Shown here one piece after another: positions 10,081 to 20,199 of a stretch of 64,000 bases of DNA (positions are counted from its first letter, which is position 1; each line of letters starts with the position of its first letter). Origin of the DNA: Prorocentrum cordatum (lineage: Eukaryota > Sar > Dinophyceae > Prorocentrales > Prorocentraceae); the NCBI GenBank assembly GCA_963575745.1, contig CAUYUJ010005692.1, positions 297,501-361,500 on the forward strand, given 5' to 3'. The notes beneath the pieces are model-generated. The model saw nothing but the letters and a program-made list of their open reading frames with translations. It was not told where the DNA came from and did no database searches. Made by a program: the position numbers and the translations under genes.

Positions 10081-10592
10081 CGACTGCGATCGCCATCCAC
10101 GACGACGGAAAGGACAATATCACGAAAGCGCCGGCTGATCAAACGGAGGACGAGGAGAAGGAGAAGGGGCAGAGAGAAGAAGAGGAGGAGAACGCACGAC
10201 CGCATCACGAACGAACGCGCGCGTCTGAGCACGTCGGCGCGTCGCCCCTAACTGCGCGCAGCCACCCTGCAGTTGACGAGCGCGGCGGTTACAAGAAACG
10301 GCAACTGATGAGGAGTCGGGCAAAGCAGCGCTGCGCGCAACGACCGGTAGAGCGAGGGCCGCCTAGCCGCCGCGCTACATTCCGCTGCGGACGCGCTCAA
10401 CCAATACTTGGCGAGTTATGTCCGCGCGCAGGCAAATACTAAAATCACTAGATCCTAGATATCAACCATCAGTCGATTCAGACAACGAAACCCATAGAGC
10501 ATCCACATCATTCGGCACAGAACCAGACAAACAAACACAAGCAAACAAACAAAAACAAACGCATCTGGCCCCCAGGTGGCCAACATGGAATA
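10081..10592. other. No gene recognised
   Basis: GC-rich first half, then a CAAACAAACA-type microsatellite around 10,527-10,560. The minus-strand transposase-like frame ends at 10,593. Confidence 0.4.
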
Positions 10593-11912
10593 TCAGCCCA
10601 TCGCTGCGCGAAGCGCTTTCACCGCTTGTGATTCGGAGTGCATTTCTTGTTTTTTGATCGACGTGCACGGACCTTGGCAATCCCTTCTGGAATGCCCCGC
10701 TGCGAACGCGTTGCGCCATGAGCAGTAACGGCGCAGGAAGCACCGGTAGCGCGCGTACTCCATCACGTTTATCCAGGTCACCTTGTCCAAACGCGACCAC
10801 AACTGCTCCGCCGCTTGAGTGTTCAATGTCGTCATGCGAACAACGACCGGAGTATTGCACGTGCGCTGCTTGCTGCGATATCACTCCAAGTAGCACTTAT
10901 CGCATCAAGTCCCGTCGAAATTCTCAGCGACCACGCATCCGCAATCGCACGCAGACTGGCCAACAATCACCTTAGTTTCCTTTCTATCCGGCAAACATTT
11001 TCCACAAGCCGCATTCTCACCATTCAGCAGTTCTCCTACATGGAGAACTTCGTTATGTTTTTTTTGTTTTCGCGGTTCATCGCGTTCACGGCTGCGCGAA
11101 GCTTTCCTGCTTGCGAGCGCACAACACTTAGTTTGGAATATGCGCGACCGCTGTACACCCGTTGGCTTTAGCAGTGGCCTGCATCTTCTTACAGCGCTCG
11201 GACGTCCAAGGAGATCTGTCTTCGCGTACTTTTCTGCCACCGCAAACTTGCAATTTCACTGGAAATTGAGGTCGGCCACGACGTCAAGCTTCCCTCGTGG
11301 GTGCCCCCACGGAGGGTCGTCCCAGGCAGCATTGAAAAAGGACATGAAGCCTGCGTTGTCTGCGTCGAACACGTCGTCAGCATATGGCACCGGGCCGTTG
11401 GTATCAAAATCAAAAACTCCCTCTTGCAAACGCAGGAAACAAAATACAGCTTGCAAAATGGCAACGTTTAGTTCCTGATCATCCTTTTCACAGTTGCCAG
11501 TTATACTGGAGCAACCAGTGCGGACGCTAGGATACGACATCGATATGACTGTTGCTCCAGCTCCCGCCGATGTTCCTGCGCGACACATGCGGTGCCGCAT
11601 CTGCGAAAATCGATTGTATGTGACGCCAAATTGTGCGCGAACTACCACACTTGGGCTGTTGAAAGTGTTCGTCGTAGCGTTTTCCTTCGAACCGGGTCGC
11701 GCAATGTAGCTGCTTTGGCAACGGAATCCGCAAGACCCACTAGTGCAAAGCTTCGCTGAGTGGCGCACCGCGCTCCACTCAGCAACATTCCAAACAGTGG
11801 CATCATGCGTCCAGCGGTGCCTTTGCTTCTTCCCCAAAACCCAACCGCATCTCTTGATGGAGGGTCGAAGCCACGGTTTCTGGCCCTCCGGCCTCGTCCC
11901 CCGGGTATACAC
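10593..11912 (-). pseudogene. Degenerate transposase-like gene, KDZ-type C-terminus (tentative)
   Basis: One minus-strand frame runs from 11,912 to 10,593 (about 440 codons) with only three interruptions, all TGA: 11,256-11,258, 10,905-10,907 and 10,881-10,883. Non-coding DNA of this length would carry many more stops of all kinds. The N-terminal part has a Cys pair (LCTSGSC), FGVTYNRFSQMRHRMCRAG and a Leu/Phe helix. The middle has CGKC and a Cys cluster near the second stop. The C-terminus has NTQAAEQLWSRL, then ARYRCFLRRYCSWRN. That ending resembles the 'N-T-x-x-x-E-Q ... R-x-x-x-x-L-R' tail of KDZ-type transposases. I cannot identify the catalytic acidic residues, and the fragment is shorter than a full KDZ protein. 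It is probably a decayed DNA transposon; no terminal inverted repeats were found. Confidence 0.55.
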
Positions 11913-11935
11913 ATATAAAAGAGATAAACATTTTT

Positions 11936-12116
11936 ATATATAGATATAGAGAGAGAAAGGGAGAGAGATAGAGAGAGAGAAGCAGAGAGAGAGAAGGAGA
12001 AAGAGAGAGGGGGGGAAGAAAGAGAGAAAGGGAGGGATATGGAGAACAAGCGACAGCGAGAGAGAGAGAGAAGGAGACAGAGGGAGAAGGGAACGAGAGA
12101 GAGAGAGAGAGAGAGA
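11936..12116. repeat. (GA)n purine tract
   Basis: GAGAGA and GGAGAGA runs directly abutting the Sel1-like exon on one side and the transposase remnant on the other. Confidence 0.95.
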
Positions 12117-12118
12117 AA

Positions 12119-12236
12119 TCCTTGTGGCAGCCTCCCAAGCCCTGCGCGAAAACCAAGGCCAAGTTGTACTGACCGTCCGGGTTGCCCTGGTCGGCGGACC
12201 GCTCGTACCACCTGCGGGCCTCCAGCAGGTCCTGCG
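12119..12236 (-). CDS. Sel1-like repeat exon (partial gene)
   Basis: The minus strand encodes one well-formed Sel1-like repeat: RRWYERSADQGNPDGQYNLA followed by LVFAQGLGG. It has the family's aromatic WY, Ala/Gly and 'QG.. GQYNLA' helix signature. Sel1 repeats form alpha-alpha superhelical scaffolds and normally occur in runs; only one repeat is visible. Upstream of it on the minus strand lies a GATCGTC array, and downstream the (GA)n tract, so the exon is hemmed in by microsatellites that could be intronic. No start, stop or partner exon is assigned. It could also be a captured fragment. Confidence 0.55.
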
Positions 12237-12261
12237 GCGGGGTGCGCGAACGTCGCGCCGA

Positions 12262-12375
12262 TCGTCGAGTGGCGTCGTCGATCGTCGATCGTCGATCGTC
12301 GACCGCCGCCGATCGTCGTCGTCGTCGTCGTCGTCGTCGTGCGTCGTCGTCGTCGATCGTCGTCGGTCGCAGCCG
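12262..12375. repeat. GATCGTC / GTC compound array
   Basis: Runs of CGATCGT heptamers followed by a GTC run and further GTCGATCGTC units. Confidence 0.9.
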
Positions 12376-12863
12376 TCTCTGATCGTCGGGGCGGAGCGGA
12401 TGTCGAGGAGTGGTAAGGAAGAGGAGGACGGCGAGGGCTGATGGAGGCACAAGCATGAACAACTCAGGGTGGAAAACTGGCCCCGCATATAGGAGTGACT
12501 GACGGCAGATGGCAGCCAACGGAACGCGAGCCCCTTCCGATGGCAAGCGGAACTCCAGACGGGAAGGGGACAGGAGGAAGAGGCCATGAAACACGGTAGA
12601 CAGGACACAAGGGGCACAAGGGCACCCTTGATGTTGCAGGGCCGACCTGCTGATCAGACCTGGCCGTTGAGGGGGCGAATGCTCTGCGGGCAAGGCCCTT
12701 ACTCTGCAACCAAGACTATGGGGTCAGGGTTCCTGTCCTGCTCTGGCCCTGCTCCGGTCCAATGTCCTTAGAATGTTCTAGGGCCAAGGTTCCTTGCTTG
12801 CTCTACGGTCGGGGGTCTGCGCCTCATGTGATGGGCAACGTCAAGGGGGGCGGGGGCAGCTTA
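12376..12863. other. No gene recognised
   Basis: Moderate-GC DNA. Minus-strand frames continue through it from the Sel1 exon (to 12,693), but their sequence upstream of the array is not recognisable. Confidence 0.35.
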
Positions 12864-12999
12864 GGGAGAGAAACATAGACCTGGAATCGGCGATACGTCG
12901 CCGATGGATCGACGCTGGGCACCCGATCGCGACGCGGCACGGTCCTGGGCGGGGTGGGGGCTTTCGGGCCCGCATCGGCGATGAATGGGCGATTGATGC
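12864..12999 (+). repeat. Dispersed hairpin element, copy 1
   Basis: A ~140-bp segment also present at 27,978-28,120 and 40,596-40,740. Shared blocks in order: GGGG-purine lead, AAACAT(A/C)GACCTG, a hairpin (here ATCGGCGA 12,886-12,893, loop TACG, TCGCCGAT 12,898-12,905), GGATCGA, TCCTGGGCGGGGT, CGGGCCC, TGGGCGA and GATGC. No pol III box A/B was identified. Confidence 0.85.
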
Positions 13000-13060
13000 T
13001 TGCTTATATATATATGTATATATAAGCATAAATGTGTAGATTCATGTATATCGATATGTG

Positions 13061-13093
<33 letters not shown>

Positions 13094-13095
13094 GG
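13000..13095. repeat. AT / ATGT microsatellite
   Basis: TATATATATGTATATAT and ATGTATGTATG runs directly upstream of CTTGG array 2. Confidence 0.9.
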
Positions 13096-13129
13096 CCTTC
13101 GGCCCATACCACTAATGTGCCTGAGTTTT

Positions 13130-13720
13130 GGGCCAGAGGATTTGATGCCTGTAATCTGGACTCTCTTGGCATGCTTATCGGGCGCCTTGTGGAGCGAGTT
13201 TGAAGCTTCTTGTGGCAGCATGTGCGCCCTGTGGGGGACCTCTTGGAGCCTCGTTTGGGGCCCTTGGGGGTCTCGTGGGTCCTTCTGCGGCCTCGGGGGG
13301 CCCACTCGTGGCAGAGGGCTCGAAATGTCAGTTGGAGTTCCCCCTCTTGGACTCCTCTTAGGGCCCTTTTGGGCCGTCTTGGGCGCCGCTTGGAGGGCCG
13401 TCCTGGAGCCCTCTAGGAGGGAGGCGTATTGGGCCGTCTTGGGGCGATCTGTGGGGCCTCTCTCTTGGGCCGCTTTAAACGCTATTAAGACTCAAAGTGC
13501 GAATATGCTTAAATGTACGTTTCCCTAGGGAATAATATTAGCCTCCTGGGGCCCTCTTGGGCACGTCTTGGAGCCTTCTTAGGACGTCGTCGGGGCCTCT
13601 GGAGCCGTCTTGAAACAAGAGTCGGGCGTCTTCGGCCCTGTCAGACGGCTCTGGTTACTCTTCGGCGGCCTCCTCAGCAGTTTTCAATGGCGGAGGGAAG
13701 GCCCAGGAGGCCCTGGAAGG
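13130..13720 (+). repeat. CTTGG-family array 2
   Basis: CTTGGGGNCC and GTCTTGGG units. Island A at about 13,318-13,355 (GAGGGCTCGAAATGTCAG, then TTCCCCCTC) and island B at about 13,475-13,550 (AAAGTGCGAATATGC, then TTTCCCTAGGGAAT). The distance between islands is about 170 bp. Confidence 0.85.
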
Positions 13721-13789
13721 GGTGAAAAATGTCGACGGCAAAGGCGGAGGGGTGATCTGGGAGGCCGTCTCAGCCCAGGACCTGACCCC

Positions 13790-14590
13790 AAGGTATACAA
13801 ATACACATGTTTACACCGAAGTCTATGTGTATGCATGCATGCATGCAGATCTACATATAGTTACACATAGACATAAACATACAATTATGTATATACAAAT
13901 ACAGATGCATGATCATGCGCATCAACATATCCATATGCATACACATATACATATACACATACATGAACGTATACACATATACGTATATATAAGTATGTAT
14001 ATATACATCTACATATACGTCGATCTGCCCATATATATATGTGTATATACGCGAATACACATACTCATACCCATGCATATGCATACGCGTGTACATATGC
14101 ATATAGAAATGTATACACATATACATATACACATACGTCTACATATACATATGCATGTACATATGCACATATACACATACATAAAAATATGCATGGACAC
14201 AAACATATACATACACGTGTATATATATATATGTATATATGTATATTCATGTGCCTACTCACATGCATATATATATATATATATCTACATAGTCACATAC
14301 ATATACATATATAATTACATATACGCGGACACGTTCATAGACATACACAAATACATATATCCACCTGTACATGTACATATACGTATACAAACACATAGAC
14401 ACAATATGCACACATATATGTTTATATATACGCATATACATGTACATATGCGTATTCACATACACATACACATGCATGTACACATGCCTACGCATATACA
14501 AATACGTATGAACATACATATACATATACATAACTATACACACGTGGGAACTATAATGAATAAATGTATACGTATGTACATATGTATAAA
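13790..14590. repeat. ACATAT/ATACAC tetra- to hexanucleotide tract
   Basis: About 800 bp of degenerate ACATATAC, ATGCATAC and ATATATGT units. It follows CTTGG array 2 after about 70 bp. Confidence 0.95.
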
Positions 14591-15164
14591 ATGCGCAGCG
14601 TCTGGGAGCCCTCACCAAGCCCCGGCGTCCCTGTCTGCCCCGCGCCCGCTTTCTCTCTCTTTCCGATGCGAATTCAGCGCAGAGACTCGGAAATATTTGA
14701 AAAGTGGTCTAAAGAACCTGCTTCGCTTCCTTCCTCGTCTTCCTCCTCATCACCAATAACTTTCAGTGGGTGGTGCGACTCGGTCAGAGATCCGCTCAAG
14801 TCATGACCCACAAATGATTTGAACATGAAAGTCACGGGAAAGCCCTAAACCTACGGCCCCAGAGGAAGGCAGGGTTCACAAAGCGTCCCCCCACCAATTT
14901 CGACAAAGATCTCACACGGATCGTCCCCCCCGTGAGCTCCACTTTCGGATCCACGGACAAACTTTACATGGAGTCCCCCCCCATCTCGGCACACCCTTCC
15001 ACACGGATCGTGCCCCAGAGGGATGTCGCTTCACGTGGCGGGGGAAGTCGCATAACGTCACGTTCCCCTGTGTATTTCGAGTGTCTCCTCACAGGGAGCT
15101 CAACCGACAGAGCCAAGGTTCGCATCTCGCAAGGCCGCCCATGTTGGCACACCCCTGACCTGGA
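14591..15164. other. No gene recognised
   Basis: Contains CACACGGATCGT twice (near 14,912 and 15,001) and a 15-bp word CCACAAATGATTTGA (14,808-14,822) that recurs at 47,803-47,817. No coding support. Confidence 0.4.
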
Positions 15165-15765
15165 CCGTGAAGTCGGGGCGTCTTGGGTGCCGCCTGGCCT
15201 GGGGCCTTGCGGCGTGTTTACCAGTGGCCTCTTGCAGCCCTGAAATGGATGGTAAGCCTTTCTGGGCACGATGTGCGGGATGTAAACGCGAGACGTCTTA
15301 TACGCTGCTGGGGGCCTCTTGGGAGGCCTCCTGGGGCATCCTGAAAATATACAAGGAGCACACTGGGACCTCTTGCGGGACTCTTGGGGAATCTGGGGGG
15401 CGTGTCCGGTGCATCTCGGGAGCCTCTGGAGGCCTTTGGTAAGCATCCTGGAGGCTTCCCAGAAAATGTTGGGGGAACGTTGGGGGCCGCACCCCCCAAG
15501 ATAATGCCCCACGCCCCGCTGTGGCACCCTCTTGAGGCCCTCTTGGGGGTTCCATGAACCGTGCTTGGGGCCTCGCAAGCGGTCGTGGAGCCTCCTTGGA
15601 CACCTCTTGGACGGTCTTAGAAACTGTCAAGACTAGAGAGACGAATCTGCTGAAAATGCTGGAGCTCCCCAAAAGGATGCGCTGACTTTTGCCTCCTGGG
15701 GTTTTTGGGGGGGCCCTTGGAGGCCTCCTGGGAAGCTCCTCGGGGCCTCTTGGCGCGTTGTCGGA
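15165..15765 (+). repeat. CTTGG-family array 3
   Basis: CTCTTGGG and CCTTGGGGCC units. A clear island B at about 15,610-15,690 (AGACGAATCTGCTGAAAATG, then CTCCCCAAAAGG). A possible, diverged island A lies near 15,440-15,500. Confidence 0.8.
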
Positions 15766-15799
15766 CCGTCGTGTGGCGTCTCGGGTAACGCAAATGACT

Positions 15800-15960
15800 A
15801 CCTACCAGACCACCCCAACCCAACCCGAAGACCCGAATTTCGGGTTGGGGGGGGTAAGGGTTCCATACGTGTTTTTTCGATGTTCCGCGCCCCCCCCCCC
15901 CCCACTGGAAATGGAGGGCAAATCTGAGCCTTCGGGTTGGGTTGGGGTGGTTTGGTGGGT
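15800..15960. repeat. 31-bp near-perfect inverted repeat around a C14 run
   Basis: Left arm 15,800-15,830 and right arm 15,930-15,960 are reverse complements at 29 of 31 positions. The inner 21 bp (CCACCCCAACCCAACCCGAAG on the left, at 15,810-15,830) match perfectly. The 99-nt loop contains a second small inverted repeat and a run of 14 C. Confidence 0.9.
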
Positions 15961-16084
15961 GGTGAGCAAATGGGCCCAGCCGCAGTGTGGCGTTTCCATC
16001 TGCCCGGGAACTCCGGGCCCCCACGAGCCGCCGAGGCCCCCGTGCCAACCCAAGGCGCTGCCTGGCCCCCCGTCCTGGCCCACT

Positions 16085-16437
16085 TCGATGCACACACTGA
16101 CATGCATACAAACAAAGAAACACGCACACGCACATAGATGCATACAAATTCGTATACGGAACACACACACATTCACATACACATACCAACATGTATACAG
16201 ACATAACCACATACATGCGTACGTGCATACATGCATGCATACATGTATGCCAATAGGCATACATACATACATGAATGCATGCATATATACATGCGTCACA
16301 TAAATATGCAAACCTGCATACGTACATACGTAGATACGTAAAGATGCACGCACATGCATGCACGCATGCAAACATATTTGTATATGTATACATACATACA
16401 TATACATAGGTGTGTGTATGTGTATATATATACATAT
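16085..16437. repeat. ACATGCAT/ACATAC tract
   Basis: About 350 bp of degenerate ACATAC, ATGCATAC and CATACGTA units following CTTGG array 3. Confidence 0.95.
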
Positions 16438-16813
16438 AGCTCGCATCGTCGCCGTGGACATCTGCTTTGGGACAAGGAAGGGCCAGGCGGGTGAGATACG
16501 GAAGCAGGCCACTGCGGCAGCAGGGGCGGCCCTGTGACGCCCCCCGCCCTCAAACAAAGAGAGCAAAGTAGGCTGTGGGATGGCATTGGGCAAACTTTGA
16601 GCGCAGTAGCGTCAGATGGCAAGCGCACTGACCGAGACGGGCTGGCATCCGAGTGCGTCCGCATCCCCGACTCTGCTAAGCATCAAATTGTTAAAGCACC
16701 CAGCTCGCGTCGTCGTCCTGGCCATCTGTTTTGGGGCAAGGAAAGGCCAGGCGGGTGAGATACGGAAGCAGGCCACTGCGGCAGCAGGGGCGATCCTGAG
16801 ACGCATCCCGCCC
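16438..16813. repeat. 112-bp direct duplication, 264 bp apart
   Basis: 16,438-16,549 and 16,702-16,813 share AGCTCGC(A/G)TCGTCG, GGGACAAGG/GGGGCAAGG, and a long identical stretch around GGCGGGTGAGATACGGAAGC. The minus strand encodes similar peptides in both (LLPQWPASVSHPPG in one frame), but no family is recognised. Confidence 0.85.
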
Positions 16814-16929
16814 GATCCCGGAAGCACACGTGGCCGAAGGCCGCATGTATAACATTCCTGGCGCAGACGTTTGGAGGACATGCGCAGGCTCGAGGGACAG
16901 AGACTGAACAATGCAAGAGGCAGCTGGGT

Positions 16930-17815
16930 TACTCCTCATCACTTTCATCACCTTCATAATCGCCGTCGTCATCATCATCCCCATCATCCTCCTGGTCATC
17001 GTCGTCATCGCCCTCGTCGTCGTCATCGTAGGTCTACGTGGTCCAGGGAGGCGTTTCCGGAGAACGTGTAGTGGGGGCTGGCGGGCATCCCCATCATCAT
17101 CAGTATCACCACCACCATTATCATCATCATCACCATCATCATCGTCATCACCCTCATGAACCAAAGCATCATCATCGTCACCGTCATCGTCATAGTCATC
17201 ATCGTCAGCATCGTGATTGCACGTATTCCGAAAAGGCGTGGTCCTCATGTGCAAGATCAACATCACTAAGATCGCCATCATGTTGTAATCATCGTTAGGT
17301 TTATCATATTCAAAATCGCCGTCGTCATCACAATCCTCACAATCATACGCGTCATCGTCATCATCATCGTCATCGTATGTTCACGTGCTCCGGAATGACG
17401 TTTCCTGAGCACGTGTAGTGGGGGCTGGCGGGCATCGCCATCACCATCATCATCACCATCATCGTCGTCATCATGGTCGTCACCATCATCATCATGAAGA
17501 CAACCACCACCATGAACATCGCCATCATTATCCTCATCAGCATGACCATCATCGGCATCGCCATCAGCACCCTCATCATCAGCATCATCAGTATCGACAG
17601 TATCATCATGATCCTCATCATCATCAGCATCATCATCACCATCATCAGAATCGTCGTCACCATCATCACCATCACCATCACCATCGTCATCATCAGCATG
17701 ACCATCACCAGCACCGCCACCACCACCACCACCATCATCACCACCATCATCATCATCATTATCATCATCATCAGCAGCAGCAGCATCGTCATCGCCATCG
17801 CCATCATGGTCGAAG
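16930..17815. repeat. CAT/ATC arrays with a duplicated 345-bp module
   Basis: Four CAT-rich blocks separated by unique DNA. A non-repeat segment near 17,030-17,089 recurs near 17,375-17,436 (ACGTGTAGTGGGGGCTGGCG is in both, flanked by CGTTTCC(G/T)GAG), giving a ~345-bp offset. Minus-strand frames are poly-Asp, Met or Thr with a shared PPLHVLRKR peptide from the non-repeat part. Confidence 0.85.
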
Positions 17816-17859
17816 TCCTCTCGTCCGTCATGAAACTGTTCTGGGCCGTCATGGGGGTC

Positions 17860-18615
17860 TCTGGGCGTGACTGGGTTTTCATGGGGGTGTCTTGTGTCCC
17901 CGTGGAAGCTGTCTTGGGAGCCTCGCGGGGCCCTCTTCGGCAGTCGTGGGGTCCTCTTGGGTTGTCTCGGGGTCCTCCTCGGCCGTCCTGAGGCGCTCTT
18001 GGGAAGGTTGCAGCGGACTTCTTGGGGTATTTTGGAGGCACCCTGTGCTTTTCGGAGGCTGTCCTGGGCGTCTTGGATCGTTATTTTGGTGAGGGGGGGC
18101 CTCTCTGGACCATTTTGGACAAGTCTCGGGGGCTTCACGGCGGGTGAGGGGAAGGCTCTTTGGACCGTTTTGGACAGGTCTGGGGGGCTTCACGGCGGCT
18201 TCAAGCAGTTTTCCACCTGGTGAGGGCGAGATCGAGGCCAGTTGGGACCCGTTAAAAATCGCTGGGCGTCTTGGATGCAAATGGGGTGCCTGGGGGCTGT
18301 CTTTGGAGTCTGGAGCCGCTTTTTTTGCCAAGAGGGGGCATCCCTGGATCGTGTTTGGCATTCGGGGAGGCTCGTTGGCGGCTTCGGGGACCGTTTTGAG
18401 GCCATCTGGGGTTGTTTTCGGGCCGTAAGAAGAGGATGATGTGGCTGACAGGCTTCACGATGCCTTGACGCCCTCGGCCGGAGGCCGAGAAAGTAGTAAA
18501 AGGTTGTTTTCGGGCTGTGTTAGAGGCCTCCTGTGCCGTCTCGGAGCGTCTTGGGCCGCTGCTTTGGCGAGCGGGGGCCACTCTTGGCCCGTCCGGGACG
18601 GCCCCCGCAGGCCCG
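17860..18615 (+). repeat. CTTGG-family array 4
   Basis: CTCTTGGG, GTCTTGGG and GGGGGCCTCTCTGG units. Around 18,090-18,200 a local 61-bp-like duplication (GGCTTCACGGCGG ... CTTTGGACCGTTTTGGACA) is nested inside. Confidence 0.75.
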
Positions 18616-18622
18616 GGGCGCC

Positions 18623-18700
18623 CATGGCGACGCGGGGCAGCTGGCACGCCCCCCCCCCCCCATGGCGACGCGAGGCAGCTGGCAAGCCCCCCCCCCATGT
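18623..18700. repeat. 36-bp direct duplication with C runs
   Basis: CATGGCGACGCGGGGCAGCT and then GGCACG plus a run of about 14 C is followed at once by CATGGCGACGCGAGGCAGCT, GGCAAG and a shorter C run. Confidence 0.9.
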
Positions 18701-18704
18701 GGCA

Positions 18705-19700
18705 CGGTGTGTATATATATATATATACACAAACACACACACACACGCCTACATGCATGCATGCATGCATGCATGCATACATACGTACGTACGTACGCAC
18801 GTACGCATGTACGTGCATACATGCATACAAAATATACCAACATGCATACATGCACTCTTATACACATGTATATGTACATACAGGTACAATATATATCTAT
18901 GTATATATATATACATATATATACATATATATAAACATACTACATGCATGCATGCATACAATCATGCATAAATGTAGAAATACGTACACACAGGCGTGCA
19001 TTCATGCATGCATGCACACATGCATACATACCTACATACATACATGCATACATACCTATATATTGTCATGTCGACATACCTGCTAATGTACGTAACTACA
19101 TAACACATGCCGACAGATCTACATACATACAGCTCGACATACCTACAGACCGACATACAGACCTACACGTATACAGACCTAGCTACCTACATATCTACAT
19201 ATCTACATATCTACATACCTGCACGTATGCATACATACATGCATACGTACGAACATACATACACACAACGCACATACATACATACGTGCTGACATACATG
19301 TACATAAACATGCATGCGTACATACATAATTACACACGCGTACTTACATACAAGCATGCAGATATTCACACACGTCTACCTGCACACAGACGTACATACA
19401 TACAATCATTGATGTATACATGCATACATGCACACATGCATACATGCATACCATCATGTAGTCATACACGCATGTACAAACACATATAACTAAATATGCG
19501 CCTGTACGTATACACATACATATACGTAAACACATGCATACACATATACGTATGCATTAACATATAAACAAACACATATATGCGAACACACATATACACA
19601 TACGTATGCGTGCACATGTAGTTCAACGCGTAACTATACATATGCATATCCATATACATATGTTTACACATATACCTTTTGTATGGGTACATAAGTATGT
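18705..19700. repeat. ATACATGC/ACATAC tetranucleotide tract
   Basis: About 1 kb of degenerate ACATACAT, ATGCATGC and CGTACGTA units following CTTGG array 4. Confidence 0.95.
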
Positions 19701-20019
19701 GGAGCTGTGTATGTGGTGCAGTCGACGTGGTGCAATCTACGCGGCAATTTTTGCGGTGTCCATAATTTATGTTCGCAATGAGTTGTCCACTCCATTGCTC
19801 GCGCGAATATCCCACCCAACCACCCGCAACTTGGTTTGCAAACCTCATGCGGCGGCGATTGTGATGGTGATTGGCGCTGACTGATGCATTTTTGCGGCCG
19901 CGCCAGCCCGCGCATGCGCGCGCGCACAGCGGCCAGCTAGTTTGGCGCGACCGACGCGGCCGCGGTGGTGCTGACCGCTCGGCACATCCAGGCGGGCACT
20001 TGAGTGCGAGTCGGCGACT

Positions 20020-20190
20020 CGGGCGGGAGCGGTATATGGCAACGTCGGCAATTGTAGACACGATGATGATGAACAGTAGCATGTTGGTGACGATGCTGAC
20101 AGCGACGACGGCACGGCCAGTGATTGCGCCGATGCCGATCACGCCAACGACGATGACGGCGTCTTCGCGTCGGTGATGAAGATTTTGAAC
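20020..20190 (-). other. Possible membrane-spanning exon
   Basis: The minus strand encodes a strongly hydrophobic segment beginning DAVIVVGVIGIG and continuing through VSIVTNMLLFIIIVSTIADV, then a basic RSRPSRR. This is the pattern of one or two transmembrane helices with a positive-inside tail. No family is recognised, and no start, stop or splice sites are defined. Confidence 0.25.
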
Positions 20191-20199
20191 GGAATTCGA

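Noticed and set aside
13795-14590. Tyr/His/Ile-rich ORFs over the ACATAT tract (also 16,085-16,437 and 18,705-19,700)
   Set aside because: Translations of tetranucleotide repeats.
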